Under the pieces are notes generated by a model. It was given only the letters and a program-made list of their open reading frames with translations, searched no databases and was not told the origin of the DNA. This document shows positions 36,405-49,568 of a stretch of 64,000 nucleotides of DNA, piece after piece. The stretch is from assembly GCA_034336665.1 (NCBI GenBank), contig CM067592.1, positions 55,666,473 through 55,730,472 of the forward strand. The letters are read 5' to 3'. How positions within the stretch are numbered: position 1 is the first letter of the stretch; the number at the start of each line of letters is the position of its first letter. The DNA is from Luscinia megarhynchos. Its lineage: Eukaryota > Chordata > Aves > Passeriformes > Turdidae. Both the position numbers and the translations under genes were made by a program.

Positions 36405-39400
36405 GATAGAGGTGCATGACAGAAGGCAACCTCATCATTTCTCATATTGTGTGATTTTGATACCTTTTGCTTTGACTAGAATGGTTCTAAATGGCATCTA
36501 GTGAGTTATCTATCAAATCCTAGCCCATTTAAAGAGGGTCTGATTTTGACTTCTTTGAGAAGGCAACTCAAGCTGTGACCACGTAAAACTTTATTTCCTT
36601 TCCAAAGGGTACATGAGTAGGTCAACATAGTGGCTGTTTAGAAGGCAATGTCTTACATATTTTTTCTTGTCATAACAACATTGTTTTGCCCTAGAAAGGA
36701 AGTCTAGGACATATTTCATCAAGTTTAAAAGTGGTTTTATGTATATTATGGTGACAGCACATACCGGCATTATAATTGCTCCAGGGCTTTTCAAAACTGC
36801 TGCAGAAAATAATACTTCACAGAATTAATATTTTGGTGAAAATGTCCCTTCCAGTAAGGTATGTCCACTGACACAACACAAATATAGATATTCTATAGAG
36901 GTAGGCACACAGGAACACAAGGAGAGGGGAACTTTCACTTGCTATCAGTATTTTGTCAACTTCTTGGAATAAGAAGACACTCTGTTACATGGTGATTTCC
37001 ATTTCCAAATTATAAAATCATAGACTATCATTTTTCCTTGATAACACATAAGCTGTACAAGAGAGATAAAGATTAACTGGAAAGAACTTACAGGCAATAT
37101 GTAAAAAGGTAACAAATATCTGTTTTCTACATCAGCAGAAACGAACCAAATATTCATCACAAAGCTATTTCAAAATATTGCAATTTCAGCACCCAGGATT
37201 TTTTATTTTTTTTTTAATTGGGAATAAATGCCATGAACTGGAGTCAAAAATAAGATGATTTCTTTGATCTTGGAGGGAACTCCACTGAAATGCATTTACT
37301 TTTTACTATTAGCCATTACAAAAAAAAAGTTCTTTTTGAGGCAATGTGGAGACAACAAAAGTACAGGCAGGCTGGTTGATTGCTTTTGCAGTAAACTGTT
37401 TGATGTACTCTTGGTTTTAAATGAGAAAATATCTTCTAATTCAGATATAGTTACTTACCCAGGTTTATCCCTTTATATGTGCTCTTTTGAGGACTTGCAT
37501 ATTTGTATAAATCACCCATGGCAGCAGTACCAATTTTATAGAGAAAAATAAAATATTAATGACACAGTTGATGAAATCCTGATGCTCCCTTAGGAGCCTC
37601 ACTGTATCCAGGGAAGATTTTCAGGATCCAAATAAGTTACCAACCAATAAAGGTTGCCTATTGAGAGACTATTTAAGTAATTACATTATTTAACAAAAGC
37701 AAAGCAAAATATTTTTTTTCTCACAAATAATGGAAAACATTAAGATCTGCAGGGTGTACAGGTCTGCTTAGCCCTCAGACTAGTTTCTCACCTGTTTAGT
37801 AATTAGAATATCTTATTAAAACTAATTCCTCTCCAGTTCTCTCACAGAAATTCTCCAAGCAATAACTATAGTCTTGCCAAAGCAAATTCCTAAGTTATAT
37901 CATTTTCTGTTGGGCAATCCCCTACAGATATTATTTGCTCAGTACTGAAGAATCCTGCAAATGAAAGGGAAATGTGTTAATATTTTAAAACTCATCAGGT
38001 TCAGAAATCAGTCAAATCAGTTTCTCACTTTTTTCTCAAAAACCCCCTTCAGATTTTGGTGTGTTTTCCCAACATTACTTATCTCCCATGGCATCTTGAG
38101 TTTTACAGATTTCCTTTTTTTTTTAATTGCCAGCTTTTCAGTACTTATTTTATCATTCTTTCTTACATGTAGACCTTTCATTTTGTCTCATCTTACTGGT
38201 CTGTAATAGATATTTTCCTGCTGCTCCATCTGTCATCTCCAGAGGTCACTGATGTAACTGTCCCCATTATCATACTTTCCAAGCCAAAATCTATTAACAC
38301 AATGTAAATGAATTATATAGATACAACCCACACTCAGAAAACAGGATAAACCAGCATTGCTCTCCTGAGGACCATTCCGTGGCCAGAAGATATCTCCCAA
38401 ACTTTGTTGAGTATCTTTATTTCCTATTCTTCCTAGAAGTACAGTCTTAAAAGAGGAAGGAGACAAAAAAAGTTTTAAAACTCCAAATGAATATTTTCCT
38501 TCCATTCCACCCATTTTTCTGGTTCTCTAACATACTTTTTGCGTGCATTTAATTGTCTTCTTCTTAGCTTCATGTTTTTTCCACACCATGCCTTTCACTC
38601 TAATACCAATAACTGTCACTGGTTTGTCTCCAGCTAAAAATCAATACACACCCTATTCTTTTTTTCAGACTGCCTGTCTGATTTCCTTTGCTTGTAATCT
38701 TGCCCAATAGTCCATAGAGAGCTCATCTCACCTTGCTACTGCCCATGTACTGCCTCCCTCTCCGTGCTGTGTTACCTTCAGCAAATGCATGCAAATTGCC
38801 CTAATTCCTTACAATGCCTGTTTTTTCCTTTTTCTAGGGAGATGGAAATTATTTTTGAGTGCCCTGCTTAATATCTTTTTTTCCGTATGTAAAGTTCAAA
38901 CACCAACTCAATCTGTCTGCTTTCTATAGTGAGTTGTCTTCTTGCAGCATTTTGGTATGTCACACTCATCAATGCTTTCTTCCAGAATCTTCTGTACCTG
39001 CTGAGTGACTTTCTACCAGGAATTTAATTTCTTTGTTGAGGCTTAGTTCTGAATCTTGCAGAACTAAGTATTTCAAACCATCACTTCATTTTTAAGACTA
39101 TAATGAAATCAGATCTGGCACAAGGACCTGTTTCCCTCCTGCTTTTCAAGCCCTCTGCACACTCCAGCTTGCTATTTCCTTTTCTTTAAGGAGCCAGCCT
39201 CAAGCTTTGTACTTGTGCTAGTGATTGAACACAATCATGGTGTTGAATATTTCTATATGTTCGTGGAGGCACTGTGAATGTTTTGGTCAGATATTTTGTC
39301 AGATATTATTGTGAATATTCTATTCACACTCAAAACAATATAAGCCACATGTAATTTCAGTTGTTCATCAGAGTCTCTGTGGCACAAACTGGAGACAAAT

Positions 39401-40640
39401 CTTTGCAATCCAACCTTTAACTACTTGCAGTTGGCTGAAAAAAAGTTGAATGATGAGCATCCTTTTTGTGTGTTTTTATTTTGAGACCACAGAATATCAA
39501 TAGCTATACTAGCAAATACTGCTTTTGTCTTGGGGTCATATCAGTACAATTTCAGTGGATTAATTTGTTTGGCCTAAAGTTTATTAATTGTTTATATAAT
39601 GTTTTAAAGACAGAGAATAGAAGTTATATTAATGGGACAGAAACCTGCCTTGTCTAGGCACTGTGAATAATGAAAATACACAGTTAACTAAATCATCATC
39701 ATATGAGGCAATAACGTGGTACAGACAAGGAGAAGCACTGATCTCAGTGAGCAGTCGACTTTTACTTCAGTTCTAAAAGTACACATCAATTCAAGCAAAC
39801 ACTTTGAAACCCACAAAATGGGCTGGGAAATTTCATAGGATTCATTTTTTTCAATAGGTCTGATTTTCTGGAACTTGAAGTGGAATGCAAAGGACTGTTA
39901 CTCACCCAACATGCTGTGACATTTTCAGTTTTGTTCTCTCAAAATTAAAAAAAAAAGACAAAATAAAGCATTGCATGTCACTGGCTAGGACGATACCTAG
40001 GGCTAAGGTTCCTACTAGTAGGAGAAAGCTGGCTTCCCATTCTTACCATCTTTAGCAATATCTTATCATTTTCTATAAACTCTCTCTATTGATCTTTTTT
40101 CTCCTCTTCTGATTCTGACCGCAGTCATGTTATTTCCCAGCTCCCTGTTGACAAATTTTACATGAACAGTCAGAAAAGATCAAGTCACAGTGGGGAAAGG
40201 TAAAGCCAGCATCAACTGAGCACCGCTCACCTCTTGCCTTTTTCAGAGATAAAACTGAAATCATTGACTGCCCTACTTGCTTGCAGTACAACAGGATGCA
40301 GTTCACAGTGAAGTCCCTTAATGGGTCAGACCATTAGAGTGCACAACTCAGTGCATTCAGGCATGTATCTCTCATACTAATTGCATCCAATCAAACAACA
40401 AGATCACTACAGTCTCTAAATCATTTAGGCTTGTTAAAATGCCACTGCTAAGGCTCTTTGTGCCATTTTCAGGGTGGAGCTGCTTCATGCTGTGATGTGC
40501 TCTAGAAATAAAATAAGAAGGAGGATAAATATAAAATTTCCTTTGCATGTTTGTAAATAAATGGAGTCTGATTTCTTGGCAGTTGTTTTATTTCATCTGT
40601 ATCAAATGTCTTTTTTTTTTATGTGAACGGTGCTGGTCTA

Positions 40641-40762
40641 GGGGCATTTTTTGGTTTTGTTTTTGTTTTGTTTTTTTCTTGTTTGTTTGATTTTGGGGGA
40701 TGTTGTTTTGGATTTTGGGGGGTTTTTGTTTGGCATTTGTTTGTTGGATTGATTGATTGTTT
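40641..40762. repeat. G/T-rich low-complexity tract
   Basis: The plus strand is nearly all T and G, with GTTTT, TTTGGGGG and TTGAT words. The minus strand carries a spurious Gln/Lys/Asn-rich frame. There are several G runs but not four close enough for a clear quadruplex. Confidence 0.8.
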
Positions 40763-41655
40763 CTTATTTCTGTTATGGTTCTGCTGAGAGAGCTGCAGCT
40801 CTGACTAGCTGCAAAGGGAGCTGTTGACATACATTTGAAACACACAATGCATTCTCTGCAGATTCTACATTCTCTGACCTACTCTCTTCCTCTAAACCCC
40901 TCCAGCTACCTCTAAGGATCAGAAGATTTACACTCTCCATATCCCCAAAGCAGTTCAATTTGTTTAAATCTTTTTGTGATTAAATTAAAATGCAAGCTAC
41001 TGTATTCATAACTGAGTTTTTCAGCAATGAGTACTCCCCCAGTGAATAAATTCATTTCATCCTCATCTTGCCTTCTGCAGCCATGTGACTGCACCTCTGA
41101 AAGACCAAATCATGTCAGGGGGCACCAGTGCTGAGCAGTGACCTTGAGCAGAGATAAACCCCTTTACCTTCTCAGCACCTTCCTGCATTTACTGTAGGCA
41201 AGGATTCAAGTGCATCAGCAGAGAATAGAGGGAAGCTAACAGATGAATGGCAAAATGCTTCTAGTACTTTTCCTTTTTTCTCCTGCTAATTCAGAGAGCT
41301 GAAGGGACAGACGTGGTTGCACCTCCATTACACAACCTGAAGTTGATTAAAATGTTGCATATTCTGGTTATTGCACACAAAATTGGTTTAAAAGGTGCTA
41401 TCTACATAACCTTTTTTGAATCACTGTCTAACAACAGGCAAACATTCAAATACTCAAAAGGTAAAAATATCTAAAAATTGCAAAGGTGGCTTACCTCCCA
41501 GATTCTTTTTGTTTAGCCAAAGTGACAATGTCACTCTGCTGATAGTGAAAGATTCAACTCTAAATTTTGTAAATTTGCATTAGTAATAATGTTCTGGAAA
41601 ATAGAAATGAAAGAGGAAAATAACAGTGTCCCTACTGTTTAAAATGTGGTGTTTA

Positions 41656-41742
41656 TAGTTTTGATTTTTTTTTTATTTTTGTTTTTTGGGGTGTTTTGTT
41701 GTTGTTGTTTTTTGTTTTTGTTTCTGTTTTTGTTTTTTTAAT
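41656..41742. repeat. T-rich (GTTT/GTT)n low-complexity tract
   Basis: Runs of T separated by single G bases, with a short GTT repeat in the middle. Confidence 0.8.
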
Positions 41743-42735
41743 TGCATGTTTGCTTTCCAGTATTTCTTTTTAGGATAGGGGTAGAAAGAGTAACCATGGT
41801 ACAATTCTGACTAAAGTCTTCTCTTAGGTAATGTATGTTGAATTTTGCTGGTCCAAGGGAATATATATCTAGTTCTATGTATAATGAAGACCTATGTACC
41901 TGTTCATGTGTTCATATTAAATATATTTTTGTGGGCATATTTCAGCCCATAAAAGAGAAGTTTAAATGGCACAGACACAAAATGCTTCATAAAATATGAA
42001 AGTATCCACCCATCCAGTGTGTAAAGTGAAAAATCAAAGCTTAAAAACAGGCAGTATTGACGGGGAGGGACTGACTCTCTCAGCCAGAACGAATTTTAGT
42101 TTTGTGCACAAATTATAAATTAAGCAGAGATCTTCAATGTGGCCATGTCCATCTCTCTCCAAAGTTGTGAGAGCACCAAGCACCGTCCTGTCTGTTCAAT
42201 GCTGCTGTGAGGGCTATTTGCAGTGAATGATGTCGGAACACAGGCATGGGGTGGCAGCAGGAAAGTATTCCAAAGAACAAAAATTACCTCTCTTTGAAAC
42301 AGTCACAGTAAAACTAATGTATGTCACAGGAAATTAATGTATTCAGGAGAAGGCAAAGCCATCAATACATTAGCTGCTGGAAGGGCAGCTGGGGCCTCCT
42401 CCTGCATGTTAGACTCTGATTTAGTGGGGGCTGAACATGATTTTATATTCCTGTTATTGTTACTTTTTGCCTCCACTCCTTACCTTTTTTATCACAGCCC
42501 TCTTTATTTGATAAATTGCAAGGAAGTTCATGTGAATTGGTAGAGGCCTCAGATTGTTCAACTAGAGCAAACAATGTTTAATGATGAAAAATTGTCTTAG
42601 AGTTCTCAGATTAATATGCGTAATCCATGAAGACTCTTTCTCCCGACAGGTTTTGTGTCATGACCTTCTGACTGCAAGTTTTATCTGCCAGACTCTCAAG
42701 GCAGAGGGAGGTGACAGCACTCCCTGCATGGTCAG

Positions 42736-43461
42736 TGTCCTAGTTTGAAGGACAGATGTCTGCTAAGAAAGGCAGGAGCCTTTTTTTGAAATGGAGAATG
42801 CAAACCTTCTTCTTCCAAATTATTATAATTTTGATTTTAAGGGGCTCTTAGGCAAAGATATGGGAATTAGGAATAACAGTTCTTTACTAGGAAAATTAAA
42901 ATAGAAATACAGTATTACAAAGAACAATCCCAAAAACACTGACAGAGTCAGAATACAACCTGACACCCTGTCAGTCAGGGTGTTGGTAGCAGTCCCATTA
43001 AATGGTGGCTACAGTCCTCCTGCAGTGACAGATGTGGTTCAGCTGAAGCAGTGCTCCTGTAGAAGGGTGCAGTTTTCCTCTGAAGGTCCAGGGATGATGT
43101 GGAAAGGTCTGCCTTTCCTCTGGAATCCAGTGGAAGGAAGACTGCCTTGGTTTTCAAAATTTCAGTTTTTATCTAGGTAGGAAAGGCTTGGCTCCTCCCC
43201 CTGGCTGGAGCATGTCCCAGTGGGATGATGTAATTTTATCAGTCATACAGTGGGACTTAATGGACCATTAACAAACAATATCTTCCTAGAGGAAGGATGG
43301 GTTGTGGAAAAGATAAAGATGATTGCCCCACCTGTTTTTAACAGATGTCCCATTAGCAGAGAATATCTCCCATGGAGATAAGGATCACTGCCCCACCTGG
43401 TTTCAACAGATGGTGATAAAATACATGCTTTTGGTCACATGTTGTATTGCAACCTAACACA
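42736..43461 (+). mobile_element. Near-complete avian solo LTR
   Basis: The block starts with TGTCCTAGTTTGAAGGACAG and ends with AACCTAACACA, giving the TG...CA termini of an LTR. The body follows a family that I recognise as common in songbird genomes: GAAATGGAGAATG, TTAGGCAAAGATATGGGAAT and AGGAATAACAGTTCTTTACT. Next is a perfect small hairpin (ACACCCTG, TCAGT, CAGGGTGT at 42963-42983). Further on come GGGATGATGTAATTTTATCA and GGTTTCAACAGATGGTGATA. About 726 bp long. No internal retroviral genes or partner LTR in the same orientation lie nearby, so it is probably a solo LTR left by recombination. I could not see a matching target-site duplication. The direction of transcription is not proven. 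Confidence 0.8.
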
Positions 43462-44809
43462 AGGCTGACACAATGTGCATCTGCAGCTGTCAGGGATGTC
43501 TGGGGGCAGCCAGACTCCTTGGGCTGCGTGCTTGTGGTGTCTCCTCCTTGCAGAGATTTCACATGAGCCTGCCTTGAAAACGGTGCCACAGAAAAGGTGA
43601 TTTTCAGGATACACAGGCAAAAACACCCTCCTCACAAAACCCAACAGACAATTATGACTCAGACTTTGTCTAAGGTTCTGAGATCAGACTTGGAAATCAT
43701 CAAATAAATTGTGTTCATGTTATTAGGCATAACATACTGCTGGGTACCCTAAAGCACCTGTAAAATAGTATTTTTGCTTTTTTCAAATTCAGAAGTTTTA
43801 AGACCAGAAAGGATCATTATACCACCTGTTTATCCATCATATTTAAACTGTTTCCCAGATGAAACATTCCAATCAACAGAATCCATTACAGGCTTTCTTA
43901 ACTAAGAGCATGCTCACATAGTTACAAATGTTTGACTTACCTCGTTTGTAAAAGCCATCATACTCCACAACATAATGATCCTAGTCCAATGCAAGGCCTT
44001 GTATTTGCCACTTTGTGGCATATTTGCAACAAATTGGTCTGAATTCAGGATTAGTTTGTACATCATCACACCTCCCAGCTGAAGGCTCGTTATTTCTCTA
44101 AATGTCCCGTGTCTCATACCTGCAATCATATGCAAAAGCCCAACAAAACATCTTCCAGAAAGGAATAACTCCTCACTCAAATACAGAGATTTCCTCACTT
44201 TTATTGGTAGACCATTTTACTGGATAATCAGCATCATTTCAAAATGTGCTGTATTAGTCATTTGAATGTGACTGGCTCTAACTTGCAGCAATTTGCTCTC
44301 GTTATGCACTTCACAGGTAGTTTAAAAGGCTCTTTAGTTTCAGGTAGTTTGTCCCCCTAAAGCACTTGCACACCATAATCAAGCTGCCTCTTCACTGATA
44401 TGATGAAGTAAATTGATTAAGCTCTGTATGTTTCTCACTAAAAAAATAACTTCTTTTGCTCAAGACTGTGATTATTTGCTTTCTCCAATTTTCCACCTAT
44501 TTTTAAGATATGGGGAAAAAGTCCTCTACTTGATATTTGTGGACAGTGATGCCATGTTTCACACCTAGAGGTTTACGTGCCTTCTTCTTCTCTCCTGACT
44601 CTTTATTTCCCTGCTTATACATGTAAATATCATCTCAGAACTTAAGTGATAGAAGTCCACACAAAATTTTTGTGTCCTATGACCTTTAATCCTTCCAGAT
44701 CACTGCTTTCTAGAATATACATGACCATTCTATATAACATAGTGGTATGTTTTTTTCCCCTAGATATTGTCTCAGGGATTGCTGAAATTGTTTTGTTCTA
44801 GTAACCTAA
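43462..44809. other. Unannotated DNA between the LTR and CR1
   Basis: No recognisable feature. A 94-codon minus-strand frame (43914-44198) shows no known domain. Confidence 0.5.
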
Positions 44810-45545
44810 GTGTCCCTCTGCTGATGTGGCTTGATTTTATTGATCTCTTTCTGGTGTTAGGGGTCATAAACTGTGTGAAGTGTCTTGGTGTAGACTAGTG
44901 AGTGCCAAACCAGTGGGGAAAATCCTGTCCCTTAATTGGCTGTCTAGTTCATATAGTCCAGTTGGTCTTCCCAGCTGATAGAACACACTGCTGGCTTCTG
45001 CTCAGCTTCCTGCCCACTCAGATACCAAGTCCTTCTGCCAGAGCTCCTCCCAGCCAAGCAGTCTGCTGGAGGGGTCATCCCTCTCAGGGGCAGAATTTCC
45101 ATTTTTCCTCGTTGAATTCTTTGTTTTAAACTTCCCATAATTCAGCATCAGCTTCAAGCTTGACCTGAGTACAGAGCCTCTGCTCCTCCAGGTTACTTAA
45201 TCACGATGAGGACATATCCCAGTACAGATCTCTGCAGTAGTCCCCTTGACACTGGCATTAACCAAAATCCCCTGAGCCAGGGTTTCCTCCATCCATGCAG
45301 ACAGTAAAATTCTTCCTTGGATTTGAGAGTACTCTATGAAAGGCAGTCAAAAGCTTTGCAAAAACTGAGGAAAATACCAGCTACTCTCCTCTCATCCACA
45401 AATCACCCTGTCACATTATCATAGGAGTAATTATATTGGAGAGGCATGGTTGACCCTCAGCAGATTTATGCCAGTAATTCTTCAACAGTTCTCCTTATTA
45501 GTGTGGCTAAATTTCTGTTTGAACTAATATAAGGCTAATCATAAC
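44810..45545 (-). mobile_element. Old CR1 copy, RT to late ORF2 region
   Basis: Read on the minus strand, this follows CR1 from the RT palm (near 45490, equivalent to the GFTKG..CLTNL stretch) to late ORF2. Plus-strand landmarks include TCTCCTCTCATCCACAAATC (45385), GGATTTGAGAGTACTC, GTACAGATCTCTGCAGTAGT, ACACTGCTGGCTTCTGCTCA (44987) and TTGGTCTTCCCAGCTGATAG (44963). Each is the complement of a familiar CR1 stretch. The 3' end of the element is missing at the left edge. Coding capacity is destroyed. Its right edge lies about 55 bp from another CR1 of opposite orientation. Confidence 0.7.
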
Positions 45546-45599
45546 ATCTGCCTAAATGACTTTCTTATTTTAATACCTACATTGAGGGAAAAATGGAGC

Positions 45600-46420
45600 C
45601 AAATACACCCTTAACACATTTTGAGACAAAAAGTTTGGAACGAGTGGCTGAAAAATGAGAAGGTTTTGTTGCCATTCAGATAGAACTGAAGAAACCTGCC
45701 AGAAAATTTGGAAGGACAGGAAACACATGAAATTAAACAAAGAGATGTGAAAATTTCAGCATCCTGGGAAGAATAACCTGGCCACCAGTAAATGCAAGGA
45801 ACAGATGGCCCAGGAAGGACCACGGGAAGGCTCAGCAGGGAAGGGCCTGGGTTTTGGTGGACAGCAAGCTGACCATGAGAAAGCAGTGCTCCCTCTCTGT
45901 GAAGAAAGCCAGCAGGCTCCAAGGCCAGGGAGATCTCTCTTTTCCCTATCCAGCACCTGACAGACTGACTTCGGTTCTGGCTGCCCAGTGAGAGAAAGAC
46001 ATGAACTTGCTGGAGAAAGGCACATACAGGGCCACAAAGAAGTTTAAGAGACTGAAGCATCTTTTCCATAAGCAAAGAAGGCCATTACTCTTTACCCTGC
46101 AGAAGAGAAGGCTCTAAGGAATCTTGTCCACATGTATATACATTAGACGAGAAGGAAAGGAGAGGAGGAGGCCAGACTCTTTCCAGAAGCACTCACTAAC
46201 AGGACAGTTAAAACATGTTAAACTATATGTGAGCATGAGAAGATACCTTTTTCACTGGCACAGATTTTTTAGAGGCTGTGGAGTGCTTTTCTTGAAGATA
46301 TTCAAAACACAGCTTGACATAGTGTTGCACCACCTACTCTGGCTGATTCTGCTTGAGCAGAGAGATTGGACTGGGAAAATTCAAGAAGACCCTTTAATTT
46401 TAAATCATTTTGTGATTCAT
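45600..46420 (+). mobile_element. CR1 copy, late ORF2 to 3' end
   Basis: In + orientation the copy begins near 45600 with a stretch equivalent to the GGAGTGGCTGA...GCCATTCAGA part of CR1. It continues through CATGAAATTAAACAAAGAGA (45728), TCCTGGGAAGAATAACCTGG (45760), GGTGGACAGCAAGCTGACCA (45857) and GAAAGACATGAACTTGCTGG. Next are CTGCAGAAGAGAAGGCTCTA and GAAGATATTCAAAACACAGC, with the terminus near 46350-46420 (GAGATTGGACTGGG, then ATTTTGTGATTCAT). The 3' end is therefore present and the copy is 5'-truncated. A 154-codon minus-strand frame across it is a shadow, not a gene. Confidence 0.8.
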
Positions 46421-47957
46421 CAATTTCATCTTAAATTTCTGTCTTCTAACCTAAATAATTATGTATTCTTTGATTTATAAGAATTTTCTTATCAAGATTG
46501 TCATATAGTGTCTGCCTATAAGTTTCAAATTGGCATTACCCAAAGGTGGGACTTTGTTGGTAGTTTATTCATGTTGAGAAGCTCATGGTCAGAGCTGAGG
46601 TGCACAAAGGCCTGGGGTTAAACACTTTCAGGTTATGAAGACTGGCTATGGCGTTTCCTTCACAGGTTATGATCTTTTCAAAACAATACTAACATCTTCT
46701 TAAGCATATCTAATCTTTGGTTTCTATTCCAAACTAGTTTTTATTCATGTAAAACGCAATGGGCACTTCTTAGTGGGATGGTTTTTGTGTATGTGTATGT
46801 TGGGAGGGTTTTTTTCTGATGTGGTTTTAGACCCAGGATTAATTTTTCAGGAATAGAGTTGTTAATTTGCAGTTTTTATTAGATACAAGCATTACTACCT
46901 GAACACATCACTGCTCCACAGGGGGAACAGTCAGACACAAGGCATTCAGCCAAAAATACATTATCTCCCTATGGGGCAGTTATGAACACAGAGGATCATG
47001 GCTATTCAGTTGTATTTGCTTAGTTATTTAGAATTGTTTCTCTCCCCACTGTATCCTGTAGATCCATTTTGAAATATAAAAGGAGGACTATAAACACTAA
47101 GGCTGAAACTCTTGAAGCTGGTGAGTCAAGATATTTACCATATTATGAAAGAATCTGAGTATAAAGGGAGTATTTTCTGATTACTTAAAAAAAAATCCAA
47201 ACAAGCACATCTACTTTCAGAGTACCTCCAGGTATATTTTCTTGGCTCATCTTCCTTTCAGCCTCAATATACTCTCTGTAAACATCAAGCTAACATCTGA
47301 CTTTACAATCCTGTCCCTAATTGCTCTAACAGACACTGTTTCTAGATCTGTTTGATAACCCAAGGTAATACACCATGTGAACCCCCAAGCCAATCCAACT
47401 GACCTCCTCTGCTTTGCTTTCCATGTGGGAGCAAGGCAGTTCATGTGATTTACAGCACTGACTTCCCTGTTCTGGCTGCTGAGCGACCACACATCCTTTC
47501 CCTCCTCCTCCTCCTCTATTCCCATTCCTGGTGCCAACTCCCAGCAGCACTCAGCTTTTCCCCCCCTGCAAAGTCCTCCACATGCTTAATTGGCTATGTG
47601 GGTCTCTAAATTTCCCGTCAGAGCAGCTATCTTTTCTCCTTGTCTTATAACCCCCCAACCTTCTCTCTAATAAAACAATCAAATCCTACTTTCAACTTTC
47701 CAAGTGCTCAATCAGGCTCCCTTGCCCTTTGCTATCCTCTTCACCCTTGCTCCATAGCCTGCAGAGGCCATTCCTTTTATATATCTAATGAATGTCTGAG
47801 AGTTTGTAAAATTTATATAAAAGGTACTAGCTAAGGCCTGACTTTCTGCCTGCTGTAAAAGAGAAATTTGATAAATCTGTTTTGTCTACTTTCAGAATGA
47901 AAGACTCAAAAAAATGGTAAAACTGACCATATATTGCATATATTATTAAGTGTGCAG

Positions 47958-47975
47958 ATATATATATATATATAT
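47958..47975. repeat. (AT)n microsatellite
   Basis: Nine uninterrupted AT units followed by a T run. Confidence 0.9.
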
Positions 47976-48453
47976 TTTTCCTCTTGTATCTGCTTTTTCT
48001 GTCTTATTGATGGGCATAGAGATGATCAGAATAGCCACAGGAAATACTGATCTTTTTGAAAGTGATCATCCTGTCTTTGCTCTTCTACAGTGCAATGGCA
48101 GTGCAGAAACATTTTGTTTGATGCACGTTATTTCAGCCTTTACAAGGCCTAATGCATTCTCTTGTGCCCTAAACCACATACCCTTTAGAGCAGGAATTAT
48201 GTTGAGCCATGCCTTTGTTTGAAATGGGATCTACAGCCTTGGTAATGGTTTGATGGGGCTTTACCCACTATGTACAACTCATAAGAAAAAACATTTACTG
48301 TACAACTGAGGCATTTCTACCCTTTAATTTTGTGGGAAGTTTGATAAAATTAATTTCATTTTCTAACTTTCCAGGTGTATTTCTCTCAAAACACTTTGTT
48401 GTCAAAAGAATGAAATGTTTTGCAGACAATTGTTGGTTTGTTGACCAAGACTG

Positions 48454-48476
48454 AGAGCCACCAGCAGGGTGGCTCT
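48454..48476. repeat. Perfect 9-bp GC-rich hairpin, 5-nt loop
   Basis: The arm AGAGCCACC (48454-48462), loop AGCAG and arm GGTGGCTCT (48468-48476) are exact complements. It is conspicuous in AT-rich surroundings. No known RNA family was recognised. Confidence 0.85.
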
Positions 48477-48559
48477 ATCAGACATCTATACACATATATG
48501 TTTGTTTCCATTATAATTAATTTGCAGATGTTTCTGACGTAAACAATACAAAAATTTTA

Positions 48560-48580
48560 ATTTTATTTATTTATTTATTA
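48560..48580. repeat. (TTTA)n microsatellite
   Basis: About five TTTA units in an AT-only stretch. Confidence 0.85.
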
Positions 48581-49550
48581 TTCCAATGAGTTTTTTAAAG
48601 TTACAATATTTTAATATTTCCCAAAAGGAAAATGGAAGTTATCCCTTTGGCTAGACCATTCCCTGTTTTAATTACTCCATTTAATTTTGACAGGCAGGAG
48701 CAGGAAGAGTGCTAAGCAATAAGGAATGCACACATGAAACCCTCATGGAATATTTTTGAAGAAATTATCTAATAAAAATGATACTTCCGGAAAAGGATAT
48801 TTGTTCCTTGAAGTCCAAATTTTGAGTGCCTGATTCCCGGACATGTCATCACGGCCCAAGATAAAGAGCCCAGAGGAGTTCGTGCAGTGGAGCCCACCAT
48901 GCAGATGGTGACTCCTTGCCTTGGCTCCCCAGCAGAGCTGCAATGCCTTCTGTGCAAGCAGAGCACCTTCTTCTACCCTAAAACTAATCCCTTTTCACTT
49001 TTGAGGAAAGAGGAAACCGTTTCCTTGGGGGAGCCTGGCACTGCCCAGCCTTCCCTCAAAAGAAAATCACTGTCAGCATGGCTGCTGATGGTAACAAACC
49101 TCTCTTCCACTTAACAGGTGGGTTTAAGGTGAGTTAGAAATTCCAAACAAAGCAATAAACAGAACAGATTTTGGATTAAATAATAAATGTATGATTATGA
49201 CAGCTTGGAAGAGTATAAAATTTGTGGTGTTGCAAGAACATCTCTTATACTTGTCTTTCAAGTAAAACATAAACTCAGCTGCTTTAACACACTTATTAAT
49301 AAAAGTATAGTTTTTATATTGAAAGAAAGAAGTATCAATATTCGTAAAATAAAAAACAGATTTAGACTTCTAGGATTCTTATTTACAACTCAGAAGATTG
49401 CTTCCTTTTTCCCTATATATCTGAAAGTACTTATCTAAAGAAAGTGTTTTATACAATCTTCATTCATTTCCTTCTCTGCCTATAGGCATAATCCCTTTTC
49501 TAAAAGTCATAATCCCATTTCTTTAAGTAACTTAATTAGCAAGTCATTCA

Positions 49551-49568
49551 AACAAACAAGCAAACAAA
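49551..49568. repeat. Short (AAAC)n repeat
   Basis: A few AAAC/AAGC units in an A-rich run. Confidence 0.7.

Larger units (their letters stand above)
36405..42735. other. Unannotated AT-rich DNA with G/T-rich tracts
   Basis: I see no recognisable genes or dispersed repeats. Two T/G-rich low-complexity runs (40641-40762 and 41656-41742) are listed separately. Open frames are all below 100 codons. Confidence 0.55.

Noticed and set aside
40588..40845. 85-codon Gln/Lys/Asn-rich minus-strand frame
   Set aside because: It arises from the G/T-rich low-complexity tract on the plus strand.
45611..46075. 154-codon minus-strand open frame
   Set aside because: It is antisense to a plus-strand CR1 copy and has no known domain.
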